Below are positions 51,301 through 62,862 of a stretch of DNA of 64,000 bases, in pieces. Numbering within the stretch: the first letter of the stretch is position 1; every line of letters starts with the position of its first letter. The translations under genes and the position numbers were made by a program. The notes under the pieces were generated by a model. The model worked only from the letters and a program-made list of their open reading frames with translations. It searched no databases and was not told where the DNA came from. The stretch is from the NCBI GenBank assembly GCA_038501195.1, contig JBBPUQ010000005.1, forward strand, positions 992,001 through 1,056,000. Direction: 5' to 3'. The stretch is from Nemania diffusa. Its lineage: Eukaryota > Ascomycota > Sordariomycetes > Xylariales > Xylariaceae.

Positions 51301-54300
51301 TGCGCCGCCGGCCTTGAGCACCGCCAGTTGGGCGACGACAGTCCAACGGGACTTCTCAAAGCAAAGAAGGACGAGGCTGTTTGGCCCAACACCACAGGCT
51401 TTGAGTTGTGTCGCTACTTGGTTAGAAAACTTGTTGAGCTCTCCATAGGTGAAATTCCCGTCCCATGAATTGACGGCTTGCACAGAGGGTTGGACCGAGC
51501 AGCTCTTTTCAATGAGTTTGTCAACAAACTCATCGACAGGCGAGGCCTCTTTGCCGTTCAATTGACTAATTAGCTGTTTGCTTAAGTCTCCTAATAGATT
51601 GACATTCTTCGCTGACTGCTCAGGTGTTGAGATGATGCTTCGCAAGGCCTGCTGAAATGCGTCTGAAATATATCTAACCCGCTCGTCGGAGATGAAAGCA
51701 CACGTGTATTCCAACGAAACATCAATTTCATGTTGCAGGATGCCGATATTCAGCAGTAGGTCATACTAGAGACGATAAGTTACCATATCATTGTTGGGAA
51801 TTCCCTATGGAAAGCCGCGTCACTTACCTCGGTAGAATTAGTGCCCTTGACATCCCCAAAGACGAGCGCGGATGCTTCTTGTAGGTTGCCATGTTCTGTC
51901 TGAACAGACATGATAGTGTTAAAAAGAGTCGAGGTTGGCAGCTTAGCAGATTTCATCCTGTCCACGATGGAGATATGCTGGTGCTTTAGGCTTTGAACAT
52001 AGCTGTCCTGATTTTCCATCAACATGTCTAGAACTGTGTTGTCTGCCCCCATTTCCACACGGCATATATGCGTATTAATAATCGGACCAACAGTGTCATC
52101 AAGATGGGCAATGGGAACGCCTCTGTCAGATGTCATATACCCGAAACATACTGATTCCGAATTGACATACCGTCCCAAAACGAGTGCCCAGGCAATTTGG
52201 AAGATATTTGCTAGTGTTAGTCCACGGCAAGAGGAAAACTCACGTAATTCTTCGCTGAACGGTAAGGAAAAGTTCAGAATCCTTGCAGGATCCCTGCTCT
52301 GATCTAGTGCTTGGGCTGGCGGCGATGGCGGAAGGCTGCAGGGCTCAGCCGACCGGAGATAGCGCTCCCAGTAGACTAGAGAATCGTCCACGGGGCGGGA
52401 ATCAATGTATTCCACATATTCACGATAGGCTCCCTGTGGTGTTGCGTCTAACTTTTCCTCGTAAGCCAGGCTCAGATCGCGCATGAGTAGGTGGTTAGAA
52501 TAACCGTCAACGACTGCGTGGTTTATCTCCAGCATACACTCAACGTATCCTGCAGGCGATGGGCAGATTGCTAGACGGTGGGGCGGACTCAAAGAGGATA
52601 TGTCAAATCGATGCCTTTCCAGCTGTTGCATAGGATCGCTACTAGTGGGAAGAATGATCGACATGTCGGGAGGCGGCCGCTTCAGCACTAGCTGGTCGTA
52701 GCGGCCACTGTTGCCTGGATTCTCGTAGAGTACGGTTCGAAGAAGAGGGTGCCTCTGTATGACTTGATCCCAGGCTCCTTGTAGTTTCGCTGGGAGCACG
52801 CGCGAACCATCACATGACTTTACCGACCAGAAGAAACTGTCCATGTACTGTCCTGGGACCTTAGACTGAGAAAGCAGGAAGCCGTCTTGAATAGGAGAGC
52901 ACTTGTAGGCATCCTCGATTTCCAATGATCTGGCTGTTAGAGGAGTGATAATGGTTTTGTTGAAGGCTTCCATTTCTGATTGGGAATACTTTAAAAGGGG
53001 GAAGTCAGACGTAGTGAAAGTTAGCTTCTGCTGAGGAAGTATGACAGCGGCAGAACCCAAATAACGTTTTGTCTGTTCAATCCAGTCCGGAATGGAAAAT
53101 TGGCGATGTCCCATATGACGATTGTAGAGAAAATTGAAGGATAATTGAGAATCGCGAACCTCGGCCATCACATCAATCAAAGAAAACCGCGCCATTTTGT
53201 GTGAAATTTGGCCTTCTCCTTCCTCCGCGAAAGTGTACGGTTGCAGAACAGACGCCTTATCCTCGGGAAAGCCCTGGTGATAATTGAACAATATTTCCAT
53301 CGGCCCATCTGATTGGAGTCGAGCAGCGCCTTCAGGGTGATGGTACCGAGATGTAAAATACGCCCATCCGTTGCTTTTAACTTGTCTACGTGCATCTTTG
53401 GTTTTTCGCACGATGTCCATAAGACTGTCGCCGGGCTGAACGGAGACATCGGCCGGCCACAGAGTCGTGAACCACCCAACTGTCCAGGACGGATTGACAT
53501 TAGGGTCCCACGGCTCTCGGCCGTGGCCTTCACTGAAGATTATGGGGACGGATCTGTCGGTAAATACATGCGCAAAGGCCTGCAGAAGCACTGCGTGTAG
53601 TATCTCTACCGGTCGGGTTCCGAAGGCATGGTTTGCATTTCCTAGCAAGGCTCGTGTTACTCCCTCGGTGAGCACAAATCCGTCCTGGATTACATCACCC
53701 CAGTTGTTGCTGTGGGTATCAAGATGCCAATAGTCCTTCGGAACGCTTGGTATATTGTTTAGTGCATTGTTTGGAAAAAACTGGTCAGGGTGCAGGTTTT
53801 TCGCCGCATGCTTAGCCTGTAATTGAGACCAAGTCTGGAAAGATAGAGATGGTACTACCGGTTGTTGTTGGCCCATGAGTAGGGTTTCGATGTCTGATAA
53901 AATGATATGCCATGATACGATATCGACAATAAGATGGTGGGCAGTAAGTGAGAGGTAAGCTTGCCTCTCGTGGCCAACATGAATATAACGGCAGATGAAA
54001 AGGGGACCGTGTTCGATGTCCAAGCTCTTTTGGTCCAATTGGATCATAGATGATGCTCCATCCTCATTGCCAACTATATTTTCTCGATAGAGGTAACTTC
54101 GGTCAGTCTCAGCTGTGATCAGTTGCTTCCACTGGCCTTCAGATTTGGTAAACCGGGCGCGGAACATGGAATGGTTTGTAACAAGCCACCGAACGGCTCC
54201 TGAAATAGAATCGGACGACACGAGTTTAGAAATACGGAACGTTAAGCTTTGGTTGAAGTGATTATAGTGTTGGCCAGCACTATCAAAGAACATTTGCTGG

Positions 54301-57300
54301 ATCGGTGATAGATCAAACAGTACGTTCAGCCGTTCCGCCGCTTGCGTAGGCGTTGAATGCATACTTTCAGTCCTCGCGCTCATCTTCGCGATAGTCTTCG
54401 CATCGAAGAGCGTCCTAACCGATGTTTTTAATCCGGCGGCAGCGCATTGAGAGACAACACGCATGGCCTGAATCGAATCACCTCCGAGTCTCATCCAATA
54501 ATCATCTACACCAATAGAGGATGCCTCCATGTTTAATACCCGCGCCCAAATTTTCTGCAACGTCTTTTCGGTGCTCGTCGAGGGTGCACGTTTTGAAACC
54601 TTAGTCTCTGCCAAGTACTCCTGGATTTGGTCAAGAGACAACAAGCCGCACGCTTCTCGTAACCGACGGCGATCTAACTTCGAGCTTCTCGACAGTGGAA
54701 GCCGACGAAGAGGTAAGAAAACCTCCGGGACCATATAAGAGGGAACATAGTTAGCGGTTTCCTGCTTAGCTTTCTGTGAAATTTCTCGGAAGGAGCTTGT
54801 AGGCTCGTAGAAGAGACTTTCGGCGGTGTCTGCGGATTGTTCACCCAAGAGGATGGCGGCGACCAAAAACGGTGCCCGCTTTCCATCAACGGGAGTTATG
54901 ATCTCGGCGACCACCTCAGCAGACACTGGAAAGCACTTCCTTACATGATATTCGACCTCACCAAGCTCGATGCGTTGTCCTCGCAGCTTGACCTGCGACC
55001 CTTTTCGGCCGACAAAACGAAGGCTACCATCCGGGTTATACTGAACAAGGTCGCCACTTTTGTAAAGGCGGCCTGCGTTGCCGTTTGGCCGGAAGTTTAG
55101 TATCCAACGAGGTGCCTCAATATACGCGGCTGCTGTTTTCTCTGGCTCATTAAGATATCCTCTTGTAACAATTGTGCCTTCGACAATTAGTTCGCCAACA
55201 GCACCGATGGGAGCTAGTTTGTTGTGGTTCGAACGGTCAACAATCCAGCCCCGACCTCCCCTTATAGGCCCAATGGTACCAACCCGCCATCCTGTAGGTG
55301 ACACTGCATGTGTAGAACAAATCGTACTTTCTGCAGGACCATATCCGTTGACCAAACTTACCTTATCCGCCCATCGGTTCACGACATCACGAGTGAGGGC
55401 TTCGCCGCCTGCAACAAGTGACTTTATTGTTGGAACATCTTCAGGTCCCATCAGGGCAAGAGTGGATGGCGTAAGTATTGCCAAGTTTACTCGCTGATCA
55501 CGAATAAAGGAAGCCACATTGTTCATTCTGTCATGTTCCGATGCAATACATAGACAACCTCCATAGGCCAACCTGAAGAATCGAGGAGTTAGTAAACGCT
55601 CATAGTTGAATATGTTAAGTGTGACTAGCGGCGAAGCGCGGTCTTAAGGAGTCCTAGATGAGCAAAAGGCCTGGAAAATCCACATACGTATTAAAGATCT
55701 CGTAAATGCTAGCGTCGAATGCGTACGACGAGAAGTGTAGACAGCGGGACTCTAGACTGAAGTTCATCTCGACACCGGTATAGGTAACGCTCGTACTCAG
55801 ATTAGTGTGCTCCATGATTATGCCCTTTGGCGTTCCCGTACTTCCTGAGGTGAAGAGGATAAACGCAGCTTGATTAGGTGTCACGATAGGTAATTCGACA
55901 CTGAGGGGCGGCAAAGTCGACATGAAGTCTGAGGAAATGGAAACAGTACTGTCGACAAGACCATGTAATATGCCTTCGTAGGCTTTAGATACAATCCCGA
56001 GTTCTGGAGCGGCTCTACTGATGATATCGGCAATCCGTCCGCGTGGGTGGCCAGGATCGATGATGACACACGTACAACCCGCACGAAGTACAGCCAGGAA
56101 GGCCACAATTGACCAGCATGACTTTTCCAGACAAGCTACAACCTTCGTCTCGGGTTGGAGACCAAGCTTGAGAAGATACTGGGCTAGCCGGGCGGACGAA
56201 TCGTCCAATTGGCCGTAAGTTAAGATGCCATCCCAGCTGCTGACGGCCTCCACATCGGGCCTCTTACGGCAATGCTGAAGGACCAGGTCATGCAAGGCTT
56301 TATGAGTTCCGGGCGGAAGTCTGCCGTTCCAAATAGCCAATTGGGCTAGATCTTCCTTGCTAACCACTTCCATTTCCCGAATAGGGTCACTCTGCTTTCC
56401 TACAATCTGACGCAGAACACCATGGAACTGTTCTACCAGTCTTTGCGCTTCCTCCCTCTGGAGAACATTAGGGTCATAATTGACGGTGACTTGAAGAGTG
56501 TTGGACCCTTCCTGCATATGACATAGCATAACAAATGCGTAGCTAGCAAACCCTTCATAGCTTTCGAAGCTTTCTTCTTCGGCCTTGGCTAAGCATCCGA
56601 GGTCCATGGCAGACGTGACGCTTGACGGTTGCACCACTATGTGGGTTTGGAAGTCACACGACTTAGCAGTATCGTCGTTGATTCGGCGAATGTTGTGTAG
56701 TCCTGACTGCATGAAAGGGATCAATGCGATAGTTTGTTGTTGCAGTTCTGACAGTGAACGCTCTACTGTTTTATCCAGGTCTACAGATACCCGAAAGGGG
56801 AATGTTGCGACAGTCGGACCAGTTATCCCCGCGATTCCATCCAAGGCAGCAGATCTGCCATTAGATGTTAGCCCAAAGACCACATCATCTGAGTCAGTGT
56901 AGTGTGAGAGCACGACCGCCCAGGCAAGTTGTATCATGACTGAGAGGGTGTGTTCTCCTTTATAGGCTGGTAGGTCTGCGACAATATGACTAAGAGATTG
57001 ACTTGGATTCGGGCTATAATCGACGTGTGGCAAGGGAGGGAATTGTATAGTATTGAGGTCGCTCATTTGAGCCTTCCAGAAATCTTCAATCCCACCAACC
57101 TGCATAATATGATGAATGAAGCGGTTAAATGGTTGAGGCGAAATCTCTTGTCCCTGGTACGCATTTAGAACTTGTTGCCATAACAAGGGGAACGATGACC
57201 CATCGTATAGACAGTGGTGAATGGTCAAAAGGAATTGATAGGAGCCAGTTCCATCAACCATCGGTGCCAACGACAGATTTAGCAGTGAGGATCCTAGGGT

Positions 57301-60300
57301 CATTTCTTGAGTACCGGAATACATTTCTTGTTCCTCAATAGTACTGCAGGTAACTTCCCAAGGGGGCAAGTCCTTCAGAACAACCTGGAAGATGCCGTCG
57401 TTACCTGACTGGATAAGCCTCGTGCGGAGGATGGAGTTTGCATTTAGAACTTGATTCCAAGAATTTCGAAAACGGGTCAAGTCTGTCTCTGAGGGGATAT
57501 TGTATCTGAACCTGGCAATGTACATACCAGGGTTCTTGGTAGAAAGAGACATCATGCCTTCTTGAAGAGGAGTGCAGGGATAGATATCCTCAATCTTGTC
57601 TTGATGCACTCCGCATTGATCCATGGCATCCCTTTCAATCTGGCTTCGGTCCGTGCCTCTACGGAGGAGTGACAGTGGTCGGATTCGATTATCAACGCCA
57701 TTAGTATATCTTTCGACCTTTTTTGCAAGCGAAGATATGGTCGGATTCTTGAAGATGTCGGCGGTGCTGATCACTAACCCCCTATCTTTCGCCAAAGCCA
57801 CCAAGTGCATTGCAACTACAGAATCTCCGCCGAGTTTAACAAAGTGGTCGACTGTGCTTAGATCGTCAGCGGGGATTCTCAAAGCGCAAGAAAATAACTC
57901 GAGCAAGATGCGCTCTTCGTCAGAAACAGGCTCTGCTCTCCGAATTCCCACCGGCTTGGTATATTCCTCTAACCCTAGATCTGCTGCCATCGTACGAAGT
58001 AGTTTACGATCAAGTTTCCCGGACTTTGAATAGGGAAGTTGCTCTACCGGTACGAACACGGTGGGAATCATGTAGGCTGGAAGCAGAAGCTCTAGTTGCC
58101 TAGCGGCCTCGGCGGCTAGATTCTGAAATCGGCCATCAGACATTTTGAACATTTGCGGCTTGGGCAAGATGAATGCTGTGAGGGCAGGTCCTGCCGCGCT
58201 ATTCTTCCTCGCGATCACCTCTGCCACGACTTCTTGAGCTTGTTGAAAGCATTGGCGCAAGTGGTACTCAACTTCACCTAATTCGATTCGCTGCCCGCGA
58301 AGCTTAACCTGAGTCGCCGACCGACTCACGTAACGCAGGGACCCATCCTTCGCGTACTTGACGAGATCTCCCGTGCGATACAGGCCACAGGTCCCCCCTG
58401 GCCGGAATCTTGACAGCCACCCGGGGTACTTGTCGCAGGGAATGAAAGATTCAGCACTTCGTTCAGGGTCATTGAGATAACCCTGTCCCACTATGGGGGA
58501 TTCAACAAGCAGCTCGCCTACAGTCCCGATCGGCGCCAATCGCTGCTCATTCTGCGCATCTACTACCCAGCATACCGCACTTGTAGGAAACCCGACATTA
58601 TTGGGATCCCTGAAATCGCGCACATGGCGGTTGAGTGTGGTGAGTATAGCACACTCGGCAGGGCCGTAGACGTTCAGGAGATGGGCGTGGGGCAACCAAA
58701 GCGAAATGACTTCACTAGCAATTGGCTCACCTGCCAATGCTAGCTTTGTTAACCCCGGCACTTTTAGCGGATCAATGATGCGGGCTACCGACGGCGTTAG
58801 GCAGGCCCAGGTTGCGTTAAGACCGTTGATTGCCTTAGCCAAGTGCCCACCTTGTATATCTTCATTCCTTGGGACGCATATGCACCCTCCCGCGACCAAG
58901 GTCAGCAGGTTGTCGGCAATACTAACGTCAAACGCGTAAGAGGCGAACTGAAAAACCCTTGATCCCGGCTCTAAGAACAAGCCCACGCTGTTGGCTACAG
59001 CACTCGTGCACCATGAAATGTGAGAGTGTTTTGCGCCCTTCGGTGTTCCGGTCGAGCCGGACGTGAATACAGCATATATCGAGTTTCCCGGGGATACCGC
59101 CGGGTTCGGCACCGATACTAGTGCTTTAGGTGTTTCCCGAGGGTTCCAATCACGATTAATGATGATTGAACGTGTCGCGATCTTAGAAGCTAGTTCGGCG
59201 TTCAGCTCCGAAGACATGACGAATGGCGCCTTGGAATCACGACATATGCCCTGTAGCCGTTGGACCGGATGGGAAGGATCTAAAAGCGTAAAAGCACCTC
59301 CAGCCTTAATAACACCCAACATTGCGATTGTAACCCAGCGAGTCTTCTCGAAGCAGAGGGGTACAAATACCTCGGGACCAACACCCTGAGACATCAAGTA
59401 GACAGCCAGGCTTGACGACAGCTTATCTACCTCGGCGTAGGTGAAGTCCCCATCCCACGCACAAACTGCGGGTGCCTCTGGACGCAGTTTGCATTGCTTT
59501 TGAATAAGGTCATGAGCGCAGGCGTTAACCGGGCTTGGCACCGTTTTATTCCATGCCGTCAACTCAATCCAATCTTCCGGGCTGGTCGCATCCAAGTCGC
59601 GAAGAGCTCGATCGCCTTGAGAAGGGTTGAGTTGTTGGAATACGTGTCCCAGCTGATGCAGCATACGACCGAATTGCGTCTCTTCGACAATTTTGGGGTC
59701 AAATGTTGCATCAAGTTCGATTGAACCCGGCAACTGTCGGCATATCAAAGTGATGGCATATGTGCTAAAGGCATTGAACGCTGCGAGGTCTTTGAAGTCA
59801 CGGAATGATGTTGGGGGATCAACAGTAGGCGGCTGGATGACGAGTAGACTCTGGATCGCCGAACAAGCCGACGCGGCTTCTGGACACAGGCGGCTAATAT
59901 ACTGAAGACCAGCCTGCTCGAACGGCATCATGGCTATCGAGTCATCTTGGACTTTCAGTAGGGCTTCCGACACGGACATGGTCGGTTGCAGGCAGAGGCG
60001 GTATGGGACTGTCGCGATCGTCGGGCCAGTCATGTCCTCGATCCCGAGTACCGAAGCCCCGCGCCCGGCAACAGTGACACCAAATATGGTATCTGCACTG
60101 TCCGTGTAAAGAGAAATAAGGATAGCCCATGCTAATCTCAGTCTGTTGGGAACGCTGTATTCGTTCCTTCCGGGATTATCGACTTGGATCGTGAGACTCT
60201 TCATCGCCGTGGGATCAGGCGTATAAGTTGGGGAAGGCAATGGGGGAAACGCAGCAACTTGCAAATCATTAAAATAATTGCCCCAGAACGTCTCGTAATT

Positions 60301-62862
60301 CGTTTTCGAGATATGTTCAATGAAGCGATTAAACGGCCGCGGCGGTAGAGAAATAGCGCCATCATACGCTGCCTGCGCTTGCTCCAGGAGTAAAGGCAAA
60401 GCCCAGCCGTCGCTGAGTGCGTGGTGAATGACGAAGTTGAACACATGCTGCTCGTGAGGGGTGCTAAGCTGGCGGAGACCAAAGCGAGCCAGGGGTCGGC
60501 CCATTTGCCAGTCATTCCACGTTATTGTCCCCTCGGGTGAGGATTTCGGACTAGATTCCGACTCCCAAGGTAGTGCCCCACGAACAACAACTTGGTACAT
60601 AATGCCAGCGGTGGACTGTATGAAGCGTGTTCGAAGGATGGCATTAGCATCTACGACAGTGTCCCAAGCCTGTCGAAATCGGTGGATATCCACACCAGTA
60701 GGAAGCGTGTACTCGAAAGCAGCAGTGTATGCCCCTGGCCTCCTTGCAGTAAGAGACATAAGTCCTTCCTGCAATGGCGTACATGGATACAAGTCCTCGA
60801 TATCACCTAGATCTCGAAGCTGGCAAATTTGCATGGCTCGACGAATAAGCGTGTCGCGATCTTCGCTCTTGGGAATCAAAGCAAACGGCAAAAGCGAGCT
60901 TGGCGCCTCTATAGATGCCGGCTTCAGGGAGGCCCCCATCTTGGAAAGGCTTCCATAGCGAAACACATCACCGACAGTAAGCACAAGCCCCTGCCGTCGA
61001 GCGGCACCCGCAAGCTTCATAATATGGATGGAAGTACCACCAAGCTCCATGAAGTTGTCATCTAGTCCAATATCATCGGCGGGAACGAGTAAAACACTTG
61101 CCCATAGCTGTTGAACTACCTTCTCCATAGGAGTAGATGGCTCCCTCTTAGCTGCTAAAGTCGGGGTGACTCCATATAACTGGAGTTGGCCTGGGGTGAG
61201 TGTTGCGGCAAGGGAACGCAGGGCTCGTCTGTCACTTTTGCCACTCGGCATTAGGGGCATGTATTTCAATGGCAAGAACACGCTTGGAATCATCCATTGG
61301 GGGATGCTTCCTTGTAATCGCGTTTGAACCACCCGCGCTTGCGCACGGAAATCCGTGTTCGGATCTGAGAGCCAGGGGCTGTCAGGGACTACATGTTGCA
61401 AAATTGATGGAATCTCCGTCTCCGAGAGAACAAAGGCGACCAGGGTCTCAAGCTTATCAAGCTTCACAACATCGACGACGATATGGCGAGAATCAGGCAG
61501 AAGAGGTCGCAATTGGTGCTCAACTTCAGCCACCTCAAGCCTTTGGCCATGTAGTTTCTTCTGGTCATCCTTGCGTCCGATGTAGCGGATAGAGCCGTCA
61601 GCAGGATTGTAAGCGCAAAGATCACCCGTTTTGTACAGCTTAGATGATCTAGCTGTACCGGATGCTTCCTCGAATGCAGGCCGGCGGTACCAAGTAGGCG
61701 CGTCAATGAAAGCTTCAGCGGTTCGGACCGGGTCGCCGATATACTCCCGGCCAACTGTCGGCCCTGACAGCACAAGCTCGCCAACAGCTCCAGCGTCCGC
61801 CAGCCGGTCGTGGTCGTCTGGGTCAGTCAGCCAGCAAGTGACAGCAACGCCAAAGCCCAGGTTTGTATAATCCGTGTCCTCAACGTGACACGGCCGAGCC
61901 AGATTGACCACGGCTGCCTCGCTTACTCCGTACGCAACGAAGAGGTTGACGTGCGCGGCCCACTTGCGCACGTCCTCTTCGGCGATCGCCTCACCTCCCA
62001 GAACCAGGTTCTGGAGCATGGTGAAGTCAGCAACATCGAGGATCCGCGCAACAGACGGGGTCAGGAGAGCCCAGTTAGGCTGCAGCCGATGCGCTTCGCC
62101 AACCAGGTCGCTTGTGCGCCCCAGTTCCGAAGGGATACAAACGCAGGCGCCCACGATCAATGCTGTCAACATTTCCGTGAGGCATGCATCGAACGCATAC
62201 GAGGCAAACTGCAGCACACGGGACGTGTAGTCCATGTTAGTCGCTGCCGCGTGCGCCACCGCGCTACTGCAGAAAGCTCTGTGCTCGATTGCCACGCCCT
62301 TAGGACGGCCAGATGAGCCCGAGGTGAAAACAGCATACGCGACATTGCCGGGATTAACGCCTACCACCACCGGAGACGACTGGGGCGAGGTGTGAACGCC
62401 AGTGATGAACACTTCAGGGGCCAGCCGGCTCGCCATTTTCGCGTTTTGGTTCGACGCTATTACCTTCGTCGCACTGACGGTTCGACACATCTCTTCTAGC
62501 CGAGTCATTGGATGAGATGGGTCGAGGAGGACAAAGGCACCACCGGCCTTCAAGACGGCAAGCATTGCCACCGGTACCCAGCATGACTTCTCAGAGTAGA
62601 TGGGCACGTACATCTCGGGACTCACTCCGTGTTGGACCAAGTCTACTGCAAGAGACGTTGACAGGGCATCAAGCTCTGCGTACGTGAATTGACCGTCCCA
62701 GGCAAAGATTGCTAGTTCTTCAGGCTGGGTATGGGCGCGGTCTTGAAACATTTGGTGAACGCAATTATCGTAGGTCTTGGGGTTTTGAGAGGCCCATGGC
62801 TTGGTGTTGTTATTGTCGTTCAAGCCGGTGCTTGACCGGTCCGCAGCGTGATCAACCTTCAT
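42353..62862 (-). CDS. Six-adenylation-domain nonribosomal peptide synthetase, 6757 aa, four exons
   Basis: Exons: 62862-55688, 55572-51828, 51765-48964, 48904-42353. Introns are 55573-55687 (GTATGT...TTACTAACTCC...TTCAG), 51766-51827 (GTAAGT...CTCTAG) and 48905-48963 (GTAAGT...GGCTAAC...CACCAG). Phases match and the joins rebuild conserved sequence (IFN-T-LAYGG, STE-YDLLLNI, LSM-YDIAVQI), so four long frames are one gene. ATG 62862 is chosen because an in-frame TAG lies 27 bases upstream. Order: A1-T1-C1-A2-T2-C2-A3-T3-E3-C3-A4-T4-C4(half)-A5-C5-A6-T6-CT. There is no starter C, no N-methylation and no thioesterase; fungal NRPSs of this kind release peptides, usually as rings, with the terminal C domain. 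Carrier serines are at about 611, 1681, 2758, 4296 and 6275. It would assemble a peptide with one D-residue, from position 3, in the cytosol. The product is not predictable. Confidence 0.93.
42356..43570 (-). other. NRPS terminal condensation domain (release/cyclisation)
   Basis: Residues about 6353-6757, the C-terminus of the protein. Has a divergent entry motif (PTTSMQSSMI) and active-site THALYDGGS (6477-6485), matching the S/T-HxxxDG(x)S form known for terminal C domains of fungal NRPSs that cyclise the peptide. No thioesterase or reductase follows before the stop. Confidence 0.85.
43697..46894 (-). other. NRPS module 6: C5-A6-T6 with duplicated and altered segments
   Basis: Residues about 5245-6310. 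C5 is complete with HHALYDG (5370-5376). A6 departs from the core pattern: the phosphate loop is FTSGDTGDPKG instead of FTSGSTGKPKG, the substrate-amine Asp of FDAS is Glu (YASEASV, residue 5873), GYGPTE is AYGATE and TGDL is SGDL. A perfect 30-residue tandem repeat lies between motifs A6 and A7. T6 reads NLGDSI, one Gly short of LGGDS, with Ser6275 present. Confidence 0.82.
44391..44570 (-). repeat. Perfect 90-bp tandem duplication inside A6
   Basis: 44391-44480 and 44481-44570 are identical. Each unit encodes 30 residues (YLGDPEKTTAAYVTSPAW and the following 12), inserted after the GELxIxG...TRGYL motif and before the (T/S)GDL motif. It keeps the frame. Identity without a single difference points to a very recent event or an assembly artefact. 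Confidence 0.95.
47132..49542 (-). other. NRPS module 5: half condensation domain plus A5, no carrier domain
   Basis: Residues about 4382-5165. About 50 aa after T4 the protein enters directly the middle of a condensation fold (RNDYWANYL, then VAWGIVLKSY, VCFGYLSEGRDIPVP). The N-lobe with the PxTPLQ entry and HHxxxDG is absent, and the linker leaves no room for it. A5 itself has intact motifs (FTSGSTGKPKG, AYGPTEC, YKTGDL, final Lys in SANHKINRT); positions by eye D-A-A-F-I-G-A-V-F. After A5 the start of a carrier-like helix (NDKEQKRQLATS) is followed straight by the T-to-C linker, with no LGGxS. Confidence 0.85.
49681..52925 (-). other. NRPS module 4: C3-A4-T4
   Basis: Residues about 3275-4335. 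C3 follows an epimerase and should take a D-configured donor. Its active-site motif is NHAVVDG (3409-3415), with the first His replaced by Asn but the catalytic second His kept. Intron 2 lies near the end of C3. A4 has FTSGSTGKPKG, GYGPTE and YKTGDL; positions by eye D-L-L-F-V-G-G-I-I. T4 has LGGDS (Ser4296). Confidence 0.85.
52968..57594 (-). other. NRPS module 3: C2-A3-T3-E3 (epimerising)
   Basis: Residues about 1757-3260; intron 1 lies within A3 directly after FDASIYEIFN. C2 has HHCLYDG (1882-1888). A3 has FTSGSTGTPKG, GYGPAE and YKSGDL; positions by eye D-A-Y-I-V-G-G-I-C. T3 has LGGDS (Ser2758). The following domain is an epimerase, shown by HHLIVDIVSW (from 2937), EGHGRE and YHQGF. It converts the residue added at position 3 from L to D. 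Confidence 0.87.
57709..60804 (-). other. NRPS module 2: C1-A2-T2
   Basis: Residues about 687-1718. C1 has PCTPLQEG and active-site HHALSDG (813-819). A2 has FTSGSTGTPKG, FDVSI, VYGPAE and YRTGDL; specificity positions by eye D-V-A-C-A-A-V-I-L. T2 has LGGDS (Ser1681). All core motifs look intact. Confidence 0.85.
60913..62760 (-). other. NRPS module 1: A1-T1 (initiation)
   Basis: Residues about 35-650. The adenylation domain follows a short N-terminus with no condensation domain, as in an initiating module. Core motifs FTSGSSGRPKG and YKTGDL are present, and FDACL has the key Asp. The usual GYGPTE is AYGVSE, an unusual variant. The carrier has LGGTS (Ser611). By-eye specificity positions: D-A-T-L-V-G-A-V-V; substrate not assigned. 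Confidence 0.85.

Noticed and set aside
60461..60958. Opposite-strand reading frames inside the NRPS, such as this 165-codon one
   Set aside because: They mirror NRPS codons, have no family resemblance, and lie wholly within well-supported domains.
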